A DNA stretch of 64,000 nt from Alkalimonas mucilaginosa. GTDB taxonomy: Bacteria > Pseudomonadota > Gammaproteobacteria > Enterobacterales > Alteromonadaceae. Below are positions 31,700-41,594 of the stretch, in pieces. The notes below the pieces were generated by a model. That model was not told where the DNA came from. It did no database searches and saw only the letters and a program-made list of their open reading frames with translations. Location: contig NZ_JAUGZK010000002.1 of assembly GCF_036327005.1 (NCBI RefSeq), forward strand, positions 62,001 through 126,000, read 5' to 3'. The translations under genes and the position numbers were made by a program. The first letter of the stretch is position 1. The number at the start of each line of letters is the position of its first letter.

Positions 31700-33158
31700 C
31701 ACTGCTGGCCGTTGGCTGGGTGCTCTGGCAGCACATCTGCCAGAAGTTGCCTTAAACGATTTGCAAATTGATAGCCGTAAGGTTGGTCCGGGCGATGTAT
31801 TTATTGCACTGCCAGGTCATCAACAACATGGTAATCATTTTATTGCTCAAGCGCTTGCGCGAGGTGCAGAACTTATCCTGACCGACGAGTTGCCTGCTGA
31901 GTTTGCAGAACATTCCAAGGTATTACTAATCAGGGATTTACCCACCCAAGTGCAGGCATTGGCCAGTCAATTTTATCAAAAGCCAGCAGCCAGTTTGCAT
32001 TTGATTGCTGTCACGGGGACCAATGGCAAGTCCAGTACTGCTTGCTTTGTGCAGCAACTGGCACAGCAGCTGCATCAGCGCTCAGCCGTGATTGGTACTC
32101 TGGGATATGGCCGTCCAGGCAATTTGACTCCGTTGCCGAATACCACGCCACATCAGGTGGAGTTGCAGAAAATCCTGGCCAGTCTGCGGCAGGATCATTG
32201 CAGCTTAGTGGCGATGGAAGTTTCATCCCATGCGATAGTACAACAGCGGATCACTGGCTTGCAGTTCGATGTTGCACTATTTACCAACCTGAGTCGTGAT
32301 CATCTGGATTATCATGGCAGCATGGCTGCCTATGGTGCCGCCAAAGCCCGTTTGTTCACATCCGATTATTGCCGTCAGGCTGTTGTGAATGTATCCGACT
32401 CTTTTGGTGCCAGCCTGGCTGCCCAGTTGCAGGTGCCCTATTGCGCCGTAGGCCAGCTTGAGGATTGCATCGGGCACGATCGGTATCTTGGCTACCATCA
32501 GCTTGAAGCGGTGGCAGGTGGATTTCGCTGTCGCTTGCAAAATGGCGCGCAGGAGCTAACACTGCAATTGCCGCTGATGGGGGATTTCAACGTAGCCAAT
32601 GCAGTAACGGCCATTGCTGCTTTGTGGCTGCAGGGCCTGCCATTAGCTGAGCTGGTTCAGGCCGGTCATTTTTTGCAAGCCATCCCTGGTCGGATGGAGC
32701 AGTTCGATTTTCCTCACCCTATCACTTTGGTCGTTGACTACGCCCATACCCCGGATGCACTGCAGTTGGCACTGCAAGCCCTGCGCTCACATTGCAAAGG
32801 GCATTTGTGGTGTGTTTTCGGCTGCGGCGGCGATCGTGATCAAGGCAAGCGTCCATTGATGGGACGGGTGGCTGAACAATACGCCGACCGGGTCGTGATC
32901 ACATCAGACAACCCCCGCCATGAGGATATGGTGCAAATTTGTCAGCAGATAGCCGCTGGCATGTCGGAAGGGGCTTGCTATCAAATCGAACCTGATCGCG
33001 AGTTAGCGATTAAATTGGCGCTTACTGAAGCGCAAGCAGGCGATATCATTTTGCTGGCGGGCAAGGGCCATGAAAGTTACCAGCAAATCGGGGATGAGTT
33101 CCGCGACTACGATGAACGTGCTTTTATTGCTCAGTTGCAGCGGGAGATGGGCTTATGA
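31689..33158 (+). CDS. murE: UDP-MurNAc-tripeptide synthetase MurE
   Basis: A 489-residue Mur ligase that adds the third stem residue to UDP-MurNAc-dipeptide. The ATP-binding P-loop is AVTGTNGKSST near 104; the substrate motif TSDNPRHED near 405 contains the DNPR sequence specific for meso-diaminopimelate. The YAHTPDALQLAL motif is typical. ATG 31689 is preferred over 31647 because GGGAGG lies just upstream and it begins where family members do. It overlaps ftsI by 11 bp and murF by 4 bp. Confidence 0.96.
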   Translation: MQVNTAGRWLGALAAHLPEVALNDLQIDSRKVGPGDVFIALPGHQQHGNHFIAQALARGAELILTDELPAEFAEHSKVLLIRDLPTQVQALASQFYQKPAASLHLIAVTGTNGKSSTACFVQQLAQQLHQRSAVIGTLGYGRPGNLTPLPNTTPHQVELQKILASLRQDHCSLVAMEVSSHAIVQQRITGLQFDVALFTNLSRDHLDYHGSMAAYGAAKARLFTSDYCRQAVVNVSDSFGASLAAQLQVPYCAVGQLEDCIGHDRYLGYHQLEAVAGGFRCRLQNGAQELTLQLPLMGDFNVANAVTAIAALWLQGLPLAELVQAGHFLQAIPGRMEQFDFPHPITLVVDYAHTPDALQLALQALRSHCKGHLWCVFGCGGDRDQGKRPLMGRVAEQYADRVVITSDNPRHEDMVQICQQIAAGMSEGACYQIEPDRELAIKLALTEAQAGDIILLAGKGHESYQQIGDEFRDYDERAFIAQLQREMGL

Positions 33159-34528
33159 TCGCGCTGAATACACAAACCTTGGCCACCATCACCGGTGGCA
33201 TCCTGGTTGGTGCTGAGGTGGCAATTGCCTCTGTCAGCACAGACAGTCGTCAAATAACGGCAGGTGATTTGTTTGTCGCCTTGCGTGGAGCTTCCTTTGA
33301 TGGCGAAGCATTTGTTGCCGAGGTTGCTGAAAAAGGGGCCGTGGCTGCCCTGGTGCATAGCCCTTTGCCGGTGGCTATACCGCAAGTTGTGGTGCCGGAT
33401 ACAACCATTGCTCTGGGTAAGTTGGGGGCCTGGGTGAAACAGCAAGTGCCGTTGGCTTCTGTGGCCGTGACAGGCAGCGCCGGTAAAACCACGGTGAAAG
33501 AAATGCTGGCCGCTATCCTGGCACGACGCGGTAAGGTGCTGGCCACCGCCGGCAATTTTAACAATGCCATTGGGGTACCACTGACCTTGCTGCGGCTTGG
33601 TCCTGAGCATCATTTTGGCGTGTTCGAGCTGGGTGCCAATCATCAGGGCGAGATCGCCTATACCAGCGCACTGGTTCAACCGGATGTGGCTATTATCACC
33701 AATGTGGCTGAAGCACATCTGGAAGGATTTGGAGATCTGCAAGGCGTCGCCCGGGCCAAAGGCGAAATTTTCAGCGCGTTAAAGCCTGGGCAGGTAGCCG
33801 TTATTCCAGCCGATAGTGAATTCACCATGTATTGGCAAAGTCGTTTGGCGAAGCAGCGGGTGCTTACTTTTAGTGTGACTGGTGAGGCAGATTACCAGGC
33901 TGCCCATGTGCAGTTGGATAGCCATGGTAATGCTGGCTTTGAGCTGATTTGTCCGGCTGGTCGGAGCTTTATTCAGTTGACTGTTCCAGGAGTGCATCAT
34001 GTGGCCAATGCATTAGCAGCGGCAGCAGGGGCTATGGCGCTTGGAGCCAGTTTACAGGATGTGCAGCTTGGCTTAGCCCAGCTCACCAGCATCAAAGGCC
34101 GTACTCAGGTGATTGAGGTGCGGGATAACCTGCGGATTATCGATGACAGTTACAACGCCAGTGTCGGGGCTGTCAAAGCAGCTATTGACCTTTTGGTCAG
34201 CTACAGCGGCCAACGGGTGTTGGTGTTGGGGGATATGGCAGAGTTGGGCACTGATGCGCGTTTGTACCACGAACAGGTTGGAAAATACGCAAAGGAGCAA
34301 GGGGTTAATCTATTGTTCACGCTGGGCGTGCTATCACAGAGCGCCAGTGACTGTTTCAATGGTCAGGGGCATCATTTCAGTGCGCGCCAGACATTGGTTG
34401 AGCGACTGATTCCTTATTTAGCCCAGCAAGCCACTACCATCCTGGTGAAAGGTTCACGAAGCGCCAATATGGAGCTGGTGGTGCAAGACTTGCTAGAACG
34501 TTGTCAGCAGGAGACCCCCCAATGCTAG
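33155..34528 (+). CDS. murF: UDP-MurNAc-pentapeptide synthetase MurF
   Basis: A 457-residue ATP-dependent ligase attaching D-Ala-D-Ala to UDP-MurNAc-tripeptide. It shows the N-terminal substrate domain (STDSRQITAGDLFVALRG), the P-loop VTGSAGKTTVKEML near 108, FNNAIGVPLTLL, the central-domain ELGANHQGEIAY and C-terminal DDSYNASVGAVKAAI. Length and motif order are normal. It overlaps murE by 4 bp and mraY by 7 bp. Confidence 0.96.
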   Translation: MIALNTQTLATITGGILVGAEVAIASVSTDSRQITAGDLFVALRGASFDGEAFVAEVAEKGAVAALVHSPLPVAIPQVVVPDTTIALGKLGAWVKQQVPLASVAVTGSAGKTTVKEMLAAILARRGKVLATAGNFNNAIGVPLTLLRLGPEHHFGVFELGANHQGEIAYTSALVQPDVAIITNVAEAHLEGFGDLQGVARAKGEIFSALKPGQVAVIPADSEFTMYWQSRLAKQRVLTFSVTGEADYQAAHVQLDSHGNAGFELICPAGRSFIQLTVPGVHHVANALAAAAGAMALGASLQDVQLGLAQLTSIKGRTQVIEVRDNLRIIDDSYNASVGAVKAAIDLLVSYSGQRVLVLGDMAELGTDARLYHEQVGKYAKEQGVNLLFTLGVLSQSASDCFNGQGHHFSARQTLVERLIPYLAQQATTILVKGSRSANMELVVQDLLERCQQETPQC

Positions 34529-35604
34529 TGTGGCTCGCCGAGTACCTTACTCAGTACATGACTTTCTTTAACGTCTTTAGTTATCTGACGTTTCGCTCGA
34601 TTCTGGGCATTTTAACGGCCCTGCTCCTGAGTGTGTACTTCGGCCCTAAATTAATCGCCCGCTTGCAAGCGATGCAAATTGGTCAAATGGTTCGGAATGA
34701 TGGGCCAGAGAGCCACTTTTCCAAACAAGGTACTCCAACCATGGGGGGCTTGTTAATCCTTGGTTCTGTGCTGATTAGCACTTTGCTGTGGGCCAACCTA
34801 AGCAACAAATACGTGTGGGTGGTGCTCTTTGTTCTGGTGAGCTTTGGTGGTATCGGTTTTATTGACGATTACCGCAAAGTGATCCGCAAAGATCCGCAAG
34901 GGTTAATTGCCCGCTGGAAGTACTTCTGGCAATCGGTGTTTGCCATTATGACGGCCCTGTTCCTGTACCTGACTGCCGAACAGCCTGCCGAAACGGCGTT
35001 ATTGGTACCATTTTTCAAAGATGTGATGCCGCAGCTAGGGCTGCTTTTTTTGTTGCTGAGTTACTTTGTGATTGTAGGTACCAGCAATGCGGTCAACCTG
35101 ACCGATGGCCTGGATGGCTTGGCCATAGTGCCAGTGATTATGGTGGCCGCCGCTTTTGCCGTGATCGCTTATGCCAGCGGTAACGTGGTGTTTTCGGAGT
35201 ACCTGAATATTCCCTATTTAGCCCATACCAGTGAGCTGGTGGTACTTTGCTCGGCCTTGATTGGCGCAGGTTTAGGGTTTCTGTGGTTTAACACTTACCC
35301 GGCGCAGGTTTTTATGGGCGATGTCGGCTCGCTGGCACTGGGTGCTGTGTTGGGGGTGATTGCCATCCTGGTTCGGCAAGAATTGATTCTGTTTATTATG
35401 GGCGGTGTCTTTGTGATGGAAACCCTGTCGGTGATCCTGCAGGTGGGTTCCTACAAATTAAGGGGCCAGCGTATTTTCCGGATGGCGCCTATTCATCACC
35501 ATTATGAGTTAAAGGGTTGGCCTGAACCCCGGGTCATCGTGCGCTTTTGGATTCTATCCGTCATGTTTGTGCTGGTAGGGCTAGCAACCCTGAAACTGAG
35601 GTAA
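34522..35604 (+). CDS. mraY: Phospho-MurNAc-pentapeptide-transferase MraY
   Basis: A 360-residue inner-membrane enzyme with about ten TM segments that makes lipid I from UDP-MurNAc-pentapeptide and undecaprenyl phosphate. Active-site loops are FSKQGTPTMGGLLIL near 70, FIDDYRKVIRKDPQG near 115 and NLTDGLDGLA near 192; the C-terminal HHHYELKGWPEPRVIVRFW is the family's most recognisable stretch. ATG 34522 has AGGAG upstream and gives the E. coli length; the longer frame at 34501 is rejected. Confidence 0.97.
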   Translation: MLVWLAEYLTQYMTFFNVFSYLTFRSILGILTALLLSVYFGPKLIARLQAMQIGQMVRNDGPESHFSKQGTPTMGGLLILGSVLISTLLWANLSNKYVWVVLFVLVSFGGIGFIDDYRKVIRKDPQGLIARWKYFWQSVFAIMTALFLYLTAEQPAETALLVPFFKDVMPQLGLLFLLLSYFVIVGTSNAVNLTDGLDGLAIVPVIMVAAAFAVIAYASGNVVFSEYLNIPYLAHTSELVVLCSALIGAGLGFLWFNTYPAQVFMGDVGSLALGAVLGVIAILVRQELILFIMGGVFVMETLSVILQVGSYKLRGQRIFRMAPIHHHYELKGWPEPRVIVRFWILSVMFVLVGLATLKLR

Positions 35605-35610
35605 CACTGA

Positions 35611-36948
35611 ATGCTGAGCAAGTGGCGACAACAACGTATCGCTGTAGTTGGTCTGGGCCTGTCGGGTCAGGCCACGGTGCGTTTTTTGCTGCAGCATGGT
35701 ATACGGCCAGTGTTGATGGATACACGTCGTAAACCCAGTGGTTTGACGGATTTGCCGTTAGATAAAACCGATGGCTTGTATCTGGGCGAACTGGATGCGA
35801 ACAGACTGGCACAAATGGATGTATTGATTGTCAGCCCCGGGCTGGACTTGCGGCATTCAGCGATTCGGTTTGCGGTGGCGCAAGGGGTGGAAGTGATTGG
35901 CGATGTGGAGTTGTTTGCCCGCTGCAATGACAAACCCGTGATCGCAATAACCGGCTCCAATGGCAAGTCGACGGTTACCCGGATGGTCGAAGCCATCCTG
36001 CAATACAGCGGTATCAAGGCCATTGCAGCTGGCAATATTGGTTTGCCTGTGCTGGATGCCATCCAGCAACCAGATAGTGAGATGTTTGTGTTGGAGCTGT
36101 CCAGTTTCCAGTTGGATACCACCACGAGCTTGCGTAGCATTGCCAGCACCATCCTGAATGTCTCGGCCGATCACCTGGATCGTTATGCCTCTATGCAAGC
36201 TTACTGTGCATCGAAACAACGGGTGTATCAGGGATCGCAGCAAGCGTTTTACAACAGAGCCGATGCAAACACCAACCCGAAGAGCTCGGTCAATGAGCAG
36301 CACAGTCTCGGGCTGGATGCACCGGAGGCCGCTGACGGTTATGGCATTATGGCCCGGGCGGGGCGTTATTATTTGATGTTGGCAGGCAGTGAATTAATGC
36401 CGGTCAGTCAGTTGCCGCTGGTTGGACGCCATAATCAATACAATGCGCTTACTGCGGCTGCGCTCAGTTTGGCCGCCGGGGCGGATTTTGCCAGTATCCG
36501 GCATGAGCTTAGCCAATTCCGTGGTCTGGCACATCGGTGCCAACTGGTGCAGAGCAAGGATGATATTCGTTGGATCAATGATTCCAAAGCCACCAATATT
36601 GGTGCCACTCTGGCTGCGCTGGAAGGCTTACGTCCAGACATTCAGGGCCAGTTGATCTTACTGGCTGGTGGCGATGGCAAAGGCCAACAGATGTCTGAGC
36701 TTACTGCCGGTTTGCAGCAGGTTGATCAGCTAATTACCTTTGGCCAGGATGGTCCGGCTATCGCAGCGTTAAAGACGGGCAGCTTCCAGGTCAAAGATAT
36801 GGCCGAAGCAGTCAAACAAGCGGCCAGTCTGGCCAAGCCAGGCGATGTCGTTTTGTTATCTCCGGCCTGTGCCAGCCTGGATATGTTCGATAATTACCAA
36901 CAGCGTGGAGAGCTTTTTGCTCAGTTGGCGAAGGAGGTGGCCCGATGA
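35611..36948 (+). CDS. murD: UDP-MurNAc-L-alanine:D-glutamate ligase MurD
   Basis: A 445-residue ligase adding D-Glu to UDP-MurNAc-L-Ala. Features: N-terminal Rossmann motif VVGLGLSGQATV, P-loop AITGSNGKSTVTRM near 113, LELSSFQLDTT, NVSADHLDRY, and C-terminal NDSKATNIGATLAAL with LLAGGDGKGQ and LLSPACASLDMFDNYQQRG. It starts 6 bp after mraY and overlaps ftsW by 4 bp. Confidence 0.97.
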   Translation: MLSKWRQQRIAVVGLGLSGQATVRFLLQHGIRPVLMDTRRKPSGLTDLPLDKTDGLYLGELDANRLAQMDVLIVSPGLDLRHSAIRFAVAQGVEVIGDVELFARCNDKPVIAITGSNGKSTVTRMVEAILQYSGIKAIAAGNIGLPVLDAIQQPDSEMFVLELSSFQLDTTTSLRSIASTILNVSADHLDRYASMQAYCASKQRVYQGSQQAFYNRADANTNPKSSVNEQHSLGLDAPEAADGYGIMARAGRYYLMLAGSELMPVSQLPLVGRHNQYNALTAAALSLAAGADFASIRHELSQFRGLAHRCQLVQSKDDIRWINDSKATNIGATLAALEGLRPDIQGQLILLAGGDGKGQQMSELTAGLQQVDQLITFGQDGPAIAALKTGSFQVKDMAEAVKQAASLAKPGDVVLLSPACASLDMFDNYQQRGELFAQLAKEVAR

Positions 36949-38138
36949 AAGCCCTGACTTTGCCACTGTGGCCAAAACTGCAAAGCATGTTGTTAGGGCA
37001 GGATGAGCCCCGTGATTACGACAGCTTCTATTTAATGCTGTTACTGGTGCTGCTGGCGATTGGAGTGGTTATGGTCACCAGTGCTTCAGTCCCTGTGGCT
37101 GAGCGGCTGTTTGGTAACCCCATGCACTTTACTTACCGCCACCTTATTTTCCTGGGTATTGGCACAGCCATGGCGGTTGCGGTGTTGAATGTACCGGTGC
37201 ATTGGTGGCACCAGAGTAACTTGCTGTTGTTGGCATTGGCGGTTGCAGGCTTAGTTGCCGTGCTGCTGTTTGGCCGCACCGTCAATGGTGCCACGCGCTG
37301 GCTGGCATTGGGGCCTATCGGCATCCAGGCGGCGGAGCCTGCCAAATTGTTCTTTTTTGTATACCTGGCCAGTTATCTGGTGCGGCGGCATGAAGAAGTG
37401 CGTGACAACCTGAAAGGCTTTGGTAAACCCATGCTGGTATTGCTGGTGCTGTCGGTGCTGTTATTGTTGCAGCCTGATATGGGAACCGTGATTGTTATGT
37501 TTGCGACTGCATTGGTGTTGCTGTTTTTAGCCGGTGCCAAGCTGTGGCAATTTATTGTCCTGATGCTGACGGGTGGCTGCGCTGTACTGGTGCTGATTGT
37601 CTACAGTGAATACCGATGGCGCCGGGTTACAGCTTTTCTGGATCCCTGGGCAGATCCTTTTGGCAGTGGTTACCAGCTAACCCAGTCACTGATGGCATTT
37701 GGCCGGGGTGGCTTCAGTGGCCAAGGGCTGGGGAACAGCATTCAAAAGCTGGAATACTTACCTGAAGCGCACAACGATTTTATTTTTGCCATTATCGCTG
37801 AAGAAATCGGCTTTCTCGGTGTCTTTGCCGTGCTGGGGCTGCTGTTCTTATTGGTAGCGAGAACACTGTGGATTGGGCGCCAAGCCATGCTCAAGCAGTT
37901 GCATTTCCACGGTTTCCTGGCTTTGGCATTGGCCATCTGGTTCGGTTTTCAAACCGCAGTCAATATCGGTGTGGCCAGTGGGGTGTTACCAACCAAAGGG
38001 CTGACGTTGCCTTTTGTCAGCTCTGGCGGCAGCAGCTTAATCATTATGCTGATGGCTGCCGCTTTGGTGCTGCGAATTGATTTTGAAGTTCGAATGGAAG
38101 GCAAGCAAGCGATAAACCGGGGAGGGCGCAGCGGATGA
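36945..38138 (+). CDS. ftsW: Septal lipid II polymerase FtsW
   Basis: A 397-residue SEDS-family membrane protein with about ten TM helices. It is the glycosyltransferase partner of FtsI at the septum. Visible SEDS landmarks are RWLALGPIGIQAAEPAKLF near 120, LLLQPDMGTVIVMF near 178, DPWADPFGSGYQLTQSL near 233, YLPEAHNDFIFAIIAEEIGF and GLTLPFVSSGGSSL near the C-terminus. Length is near the family norm. It overlaps murD and murG by 4 bp each. Confidence 0.97.
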   Translation: MKALTLPLWPKLQSMLLGQDEPRDYDSFYLMLLLVLLAIGVVMVTSASVPVAERLFGNPMHFTYRHLIFLGIGTAMAVAVLNVPVHWWHQSNLLLLALAVAGLVAVLLFGRTVNGATRWLALGPIGIQAAEPAKLFFFVYLASYLVRRHEEVRDNLKGFGKPMLVLLVLSVLLLLQPDMGTVIVMFATALVLLFLAGAKLWQFIVLMLTGGCAVLVLIVYSEYRWRRVTAFLDPWADPFGSGYQLTQSLMAFGRGGFSGQGLGNSIQKLEYLPEAHNDFIFAIIAEEIGFLGVFAVLGLLFLLVARTLWIGRQAMLKQLHFHGFLALALAIWFGFQTAVNIGVASGVLPTKGLTLPFVSSGGSSLIIMLMAAALVLRIDFEVRMEGKQAINRGGRSG

Positions 38139-39226
38139 CAGTCAGAGCGCCTACCGTATTGCTGATGGCTGGCGGCACCGGCGGCCATATCTTCCCGGCA
38201 CAGGCACTGGCCGAAGAATTGGCCGGACGTGGTTGGCACATCCATTGGCTAGGCACTGCGGATCGAATGGAAGCCGACTTAGTGCCAAAGCTGGGCTGGC
38301 CATTTCACAGTATTCGGGTACGAGGAATACGGGGCAAAAGCATCCTGCAATTGCTTACTGCTCCCTGGATGCTGCTGCGGGCTATCTGGCAGGCCCGGCA
38401 ATTGCTGCAACAGCTGCAGCCGGATCTGGTGGTTGGCTTTGGCGGTTACGCCAGTGGTCCCGGTGGCATTGCCGCCTGGTTAGCGCGCAAACCATTGTTT
38501 ATCCATGAACAAAACGCGGTCGCTGGCACCACCAACCGTTGGCTGGCGCGCTTGGCGGCTCGGGTGTTGGTGGCATTTCCGCAGGCATTTGCAGGCCATC
38601 CCAAGCAGCAGCTGGTCGGTAACCCAGTGCGTAAAGCATTGATTTCAAATAAAGAGAAAAGTGAATCACATCCAGAGCTGCGGGTGCTGGTACTGGGTGG
38701 CAGCCTGGGAGCGCAAGTGTTAAATCAAAGGGTACCGGAGCAACTGGCGCAGTTGGCAGGGCCAACGACCATTCTGGTCCGGCATCAAACGGGCGCCGCG
38801 ATGCAGCAGCAGGTGCAGCAGCAGTATCAACAACTGCATTCCGAGCAGTTTCAGGGGCAGTCGTACGCCTTTATTGACGATATGGCCGCAGCCTACCACT
38901 GGGCTGATTTGGTGATTTGCCGGTCTGGTGCCCTGACGGTTAGCGAAGTTGCCTGTGCCGGGGTTGCGGCGGTCTTTGTGCCTTTACCGCATGCCATTGA
39001 TGATCATCAAACGGCCAATGCCAACTGGCTGGTTGCACAGCAAGCCGCCTGGTTATTGCCACAGCAGCAACTGGAACAAGGACAACTGACGGAGTTACTG
39101 CGGCCGGTGATTGCAGAGAAAACACAGTTACAACAGCTGGCGGTTCGTGCCCGGCAGTGTGCTTTAAACGATGCAGCACAGCAGTTGGCTGCAGCCTGTG
39201 AACAACAACTGGGAGCTCGGGTATGA
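38135..39226 (+). CDS. murG: Lipid II synthase MurG
   Basis: A 363-residue peripheral membrane glycosyltransferase that adds GlcNAc from UDP-GlcNAc to lipid I. The G-loop MAGGTGGHIFPAQAL near 8, VVGFGGYASGPGGIAAWL near 100, IHEQNAVAGTTNRWL, LVLGGSLGAQVLNQRVP near 188 and CRSGALTVSEVACAG near 262 are the expected motifs. Overlaps of 4 bp with ftsW and murC place it in one translationally coupled series. Confidence 0.97.
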   Translation: MTVRAPTVLLMAGGTGGHIFPAQALAEELAGRGWHIHWLGTADRMEADLVPKLGWPFHSIRVRGIRGKSILQLLTAPWMLLRAIWQARQLLQQLQPDLVVGFGGYASGPGGIAAWLARKPLFIHEQNAVAGTTNRWLARLAARVLVAFPQAFAGHPKQQLVGNPVRKALISNKEKSESHPELRVLVLGGSLGAQVLNQRVPEQLAQLAGPTTILVRHQTGAAMQQQVQQQYQQLHSEQFQGQSYAFIDDMAAAYHWADLVICRSGALTVSEVACAGVAAVFVPLPHAIDDHQTANANWLVAQQAAWLLPQQQLEQGQLTELLRPVIAEKTQLQQLAVRARQCALNDAAQQLAAACEQQLGARV

Positions 39227-40677
39227 ACAAAGCAGTATTACCAAAGCACAGTCAGGCTATGCGCCGTATTGGTCGCATTCACTTTGTCGGCATTGGCGGT
39301 GCGGGCATGGGTGGAATTGCCGAAGTGTTACTGAACGAAGGCTACAGCATCAGTGGCTCCGACATTGCACCCAATACTGTGGTAGAGCGGTTAATTTCGT
39401 TGGGGGCTGATGTGCGCTTTGGCCACAGTGCAGACCATATTCAGGGCGTAAGTGTGGTGGTAGTCTCCAGTGCTATCGCCAAAGACAATCCGGAAGTGGC
39501 AGCGGCGCTGAGCCAGCGTATTCCGGTGATCCGCCGGGCTGAAATGCTGGCCGAGTTGATGCGGTTTCGTCATGGCATTGCCATTGCCGGAACCCATGGT
39601 AAAACCACCACCACCAGTTTGCTGGCCTCGATCTTCGCCGAAGCCGGCACGGATCCAACCTTTGTGATTGGCGGCTTACTGAACTCGGCCGGCAGTAATG
39701 CCAGGCTGGGTACCGGGCCTTATCTGATTGCTGAAGCAGATGAAAGCGATGCTTCTTTCCTGCATTTGCAACCGATGGCGGCAGTGATCACCAATATTGA
39801 ACCGGATCATATGGATACCTATGGTGGCGATTTTGAAAAGTTAAAAGCTACCTACGTGGAATTCTGCCACAACCAGCCATTTTATGGCGTGGTGGTGGCG
39901 TGCCTGGATGATAGCGTGATCCGGGAACTATTGCCGGCCATAGGGCGCCCGGTGCTGACCTATGGTTTTAGCGAGGATGCGGATTATCGCATTAGTCAGT
40001 TTGGTCAGATAGGTGCCCGTAGTCAGTTTGTGATTACTGATCCTGCGCAGCGGCAGTGGCAGATTGAACTGAATTTACCAGGGCAGCACAATGCGCTGAA
40101 TGCAACCGCTGCCTTTGCGCTGGCACAGGACGAAGGCATTGAAGAACAAGCCATTCTGGCGGCCTTACATAATTTTGCTGGTATTGGCCGGCGTTTTCAG
40201 CAGTATGGCGAGTTTGATACTGGTCAGGGCAAGGTGTTGATGGTGGATGACTATGGTCATCATCCAACCGAAGTCGCTGCCACCATAGCGGCAGCACGTA
40301 ATGCCTGGCCTGATCGTCGGCTGGTGATGGCCTATCAGCCACATCGTTACAGCCGTACCCGTGATCTGTATGAGGACTTTACCCAGGTTTTATCCGCAGT
40401 GGATCAACTGCTGTTGCTGGATGTGTATGCAGCTGGTGAGGCGCCTATCCCCGGCGCAGACAGCAAAAGCCTGTGTCGCTCCATTCGCGCCCGTGGCCAG
40501 GTCGATCCGATCTATGTTGCACCACCACAAGAGCTGGGCACAGTGCTGGCGGATGTGTTGAAAGATGGCGATGTGCTGTTAACGCAAGGAGCCGGCAATA
40601 TTGGCGCTTTGGCGCGTCAGCTGTCTGAGAAAAAGCTGAATTGCGCTGCATTAAAGCAGGCTGGGGGTACCGAATGA
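39223..40677 (+). CDS. murC: UDP-MurNAc:L-alanine ligase MurC
   Basis: A 484-residue ligase joining L-Ala to UDP-MurNAc, the first stem-peptide step. It has the UDP-binding HFVGIGGAGMGGIAEVL near 20, P-loop AIAGTHGKTTTTSLLA near 122, EADESDASFLHL, NIEPDHMDTYGGDF and MVDDYGHHPTEVAATI near 343. The usual C-terminal domain ends in QGAGNIGAL. It overlaps ddl by 4 bp. Confidence 0.97.
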   Translation: MNKAVLPKHSQAMRRIGRIHFVGIGGAGMGGIAEVLLNEGYSISGSDIAPNTVVERLISLGADVRFGHSADHIQGVSVVVVSSAIAKDNPEVAAALSQRIPVIRRAEMLAELMRFRHGIAIAGTHGKTTTTSLLASIFAEAGTDPTFVIGGLLNSAGSNARLGTGPYLIAEADESDASFLHLQPMAAVITNIEPDHMDTYGGDFEKLKATYVEFCHNQPFYGVVVACLDDSVIRELLPAIGRPVLTYGFSEDADYRISQFGQIGARSQFVITDPAQRQWQIELNLPGQHNALNATAAFALAQDEGIEEQAILAALHNFAGIGRRFQQYGEFDTGQGKVLMVDDYGHHPTEVAATIAAARNAWPDRRLVMAYQPHRYSRTRDLYEDFTQVLSAVDQLLLLDVYAAGEAPIPGADSKSLCRSIRARGQVDPIYVAPPQELGTVLADVLKDGDVLLTQGAGNIGALARQLSEKKLNCAALKQAGGTE

Positions 40678-41594
40678 GCCAGTTCGGACGTGTAGCGGTG
40701 TTATTTGGTGGTGGCTCGGCCGAGCGGGAGGTTTCCCTCCGTTCCGGTACTGCTGTCCTTAAAGCCTTGCAGCAAAATGGTGTTGACGCCTATGCCTTTG
40801 ATCCCAAGTCGCAGCCATTGGCTGAGCTTGCCGCCAGCAAACCTGACCGGGTTTTTATTGTGTTGCATGGCCGCGGAGGCGAAGACGGCAGTATGCAGGG
40901 AGCCTTGGAACAACTGGGCTTACCTTATACGGGCAGCAAGGTACTGGGGTCGGCGTTGGCAATGGACAAGATTCGTTGCAAGTGGTTGTTTCAGGCACAG
41001 GGCATTGCTACGGCCGATTTTCGGGTGCTGCGTTCAGTACCAGAGGCAACCACAGCTTTACTGGCGGAGCTCGGTGGTAAAGTGATGGTCAAACCGGCCA
41101 ATGAAGGCTCCAGCATCGGCATGAGCATGGCCGACAAGGTGGCTGATTTGCAAACGGCGGTGGCTGAAGCATTGCGTTTTGATCAGGATGTGCTGGTAGA
41201 GCGTTGGATCCAGGGCCGTGAGCTGACAGTGGCGGTATTGGGTGAACAGGTACTGCCCATCATTGAGATGCGGACGCCACATACTTTTTATGATTATCAA
41301 GCCAAGTACCAGGCCGATACCACCGAGTATCTGTGTCCGGCACCGATTGATGCAGCCTTAACTGCACGGGTACAGCAACTGGCCTGGCAAGCCTTTACTG
41401 CGGTAGGCGCTTCGGGCTGGGGACGGGTTGACTTTATGTTGGATCAGCAGGGCCAGCCTTATGTATTGGAAGTAAATACGGTGCCGGGCATGACAGAGAA
41501 GTCGCTGGTACCTATGGCGGCGAAAGCCGCTGGTCTGAGTTTTAGTGAGCTGGTGCTGCAGGTGCTGGCGCAAACCAGGCAGGATCAAGTATGA
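40674..41594 (+). CDS. ddlB: D-alanine:D-alanine ligase DdlB
   Basis: A 306-residue ATP-grasp enzyme making D-Ala-D-Ala for MurF. Key elements are VLFGGGSAEREVSLRSG near 9, LHGRGGEDGSMQGALE near 64, the ATP-grasp KPANEGSSIGMS near 141 and the metal site FMLDQQGQPYVLEVNTVPGMTE near 260. ATG 40674 overlaps the murC stop (ATGA) and gives exactly the E. coli DdlB length; the longer frame from 40641 is rejected. Confidence 0.96.
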   Translation: MSQFGRVAVLFGGGSAEREVSLRSGTAVLKALQQNGVDAYAFDPKSQPLAELAASKPDRVFIVLHGRGGEDGSMQGALEQLGLPYTGSKVLGSALAMDKIRCKWLFQAQGIATADFRVLRSVPEATTALLAELGGKVMVKPANEGSSIGMSMADKVADLQTAVAEALRFDQDVLVERWIQGRELTVAVLGEQVLPIIEMRTPHTFYDYQAKYQADTTEYLCPAPIDAALTARVQQLAWQAFTAVGASGWGRVDFMLDQQGQPYVLEVNTVPGMTEKSLVPMAAKAAGLSFSELVLQVLAQTRQDQV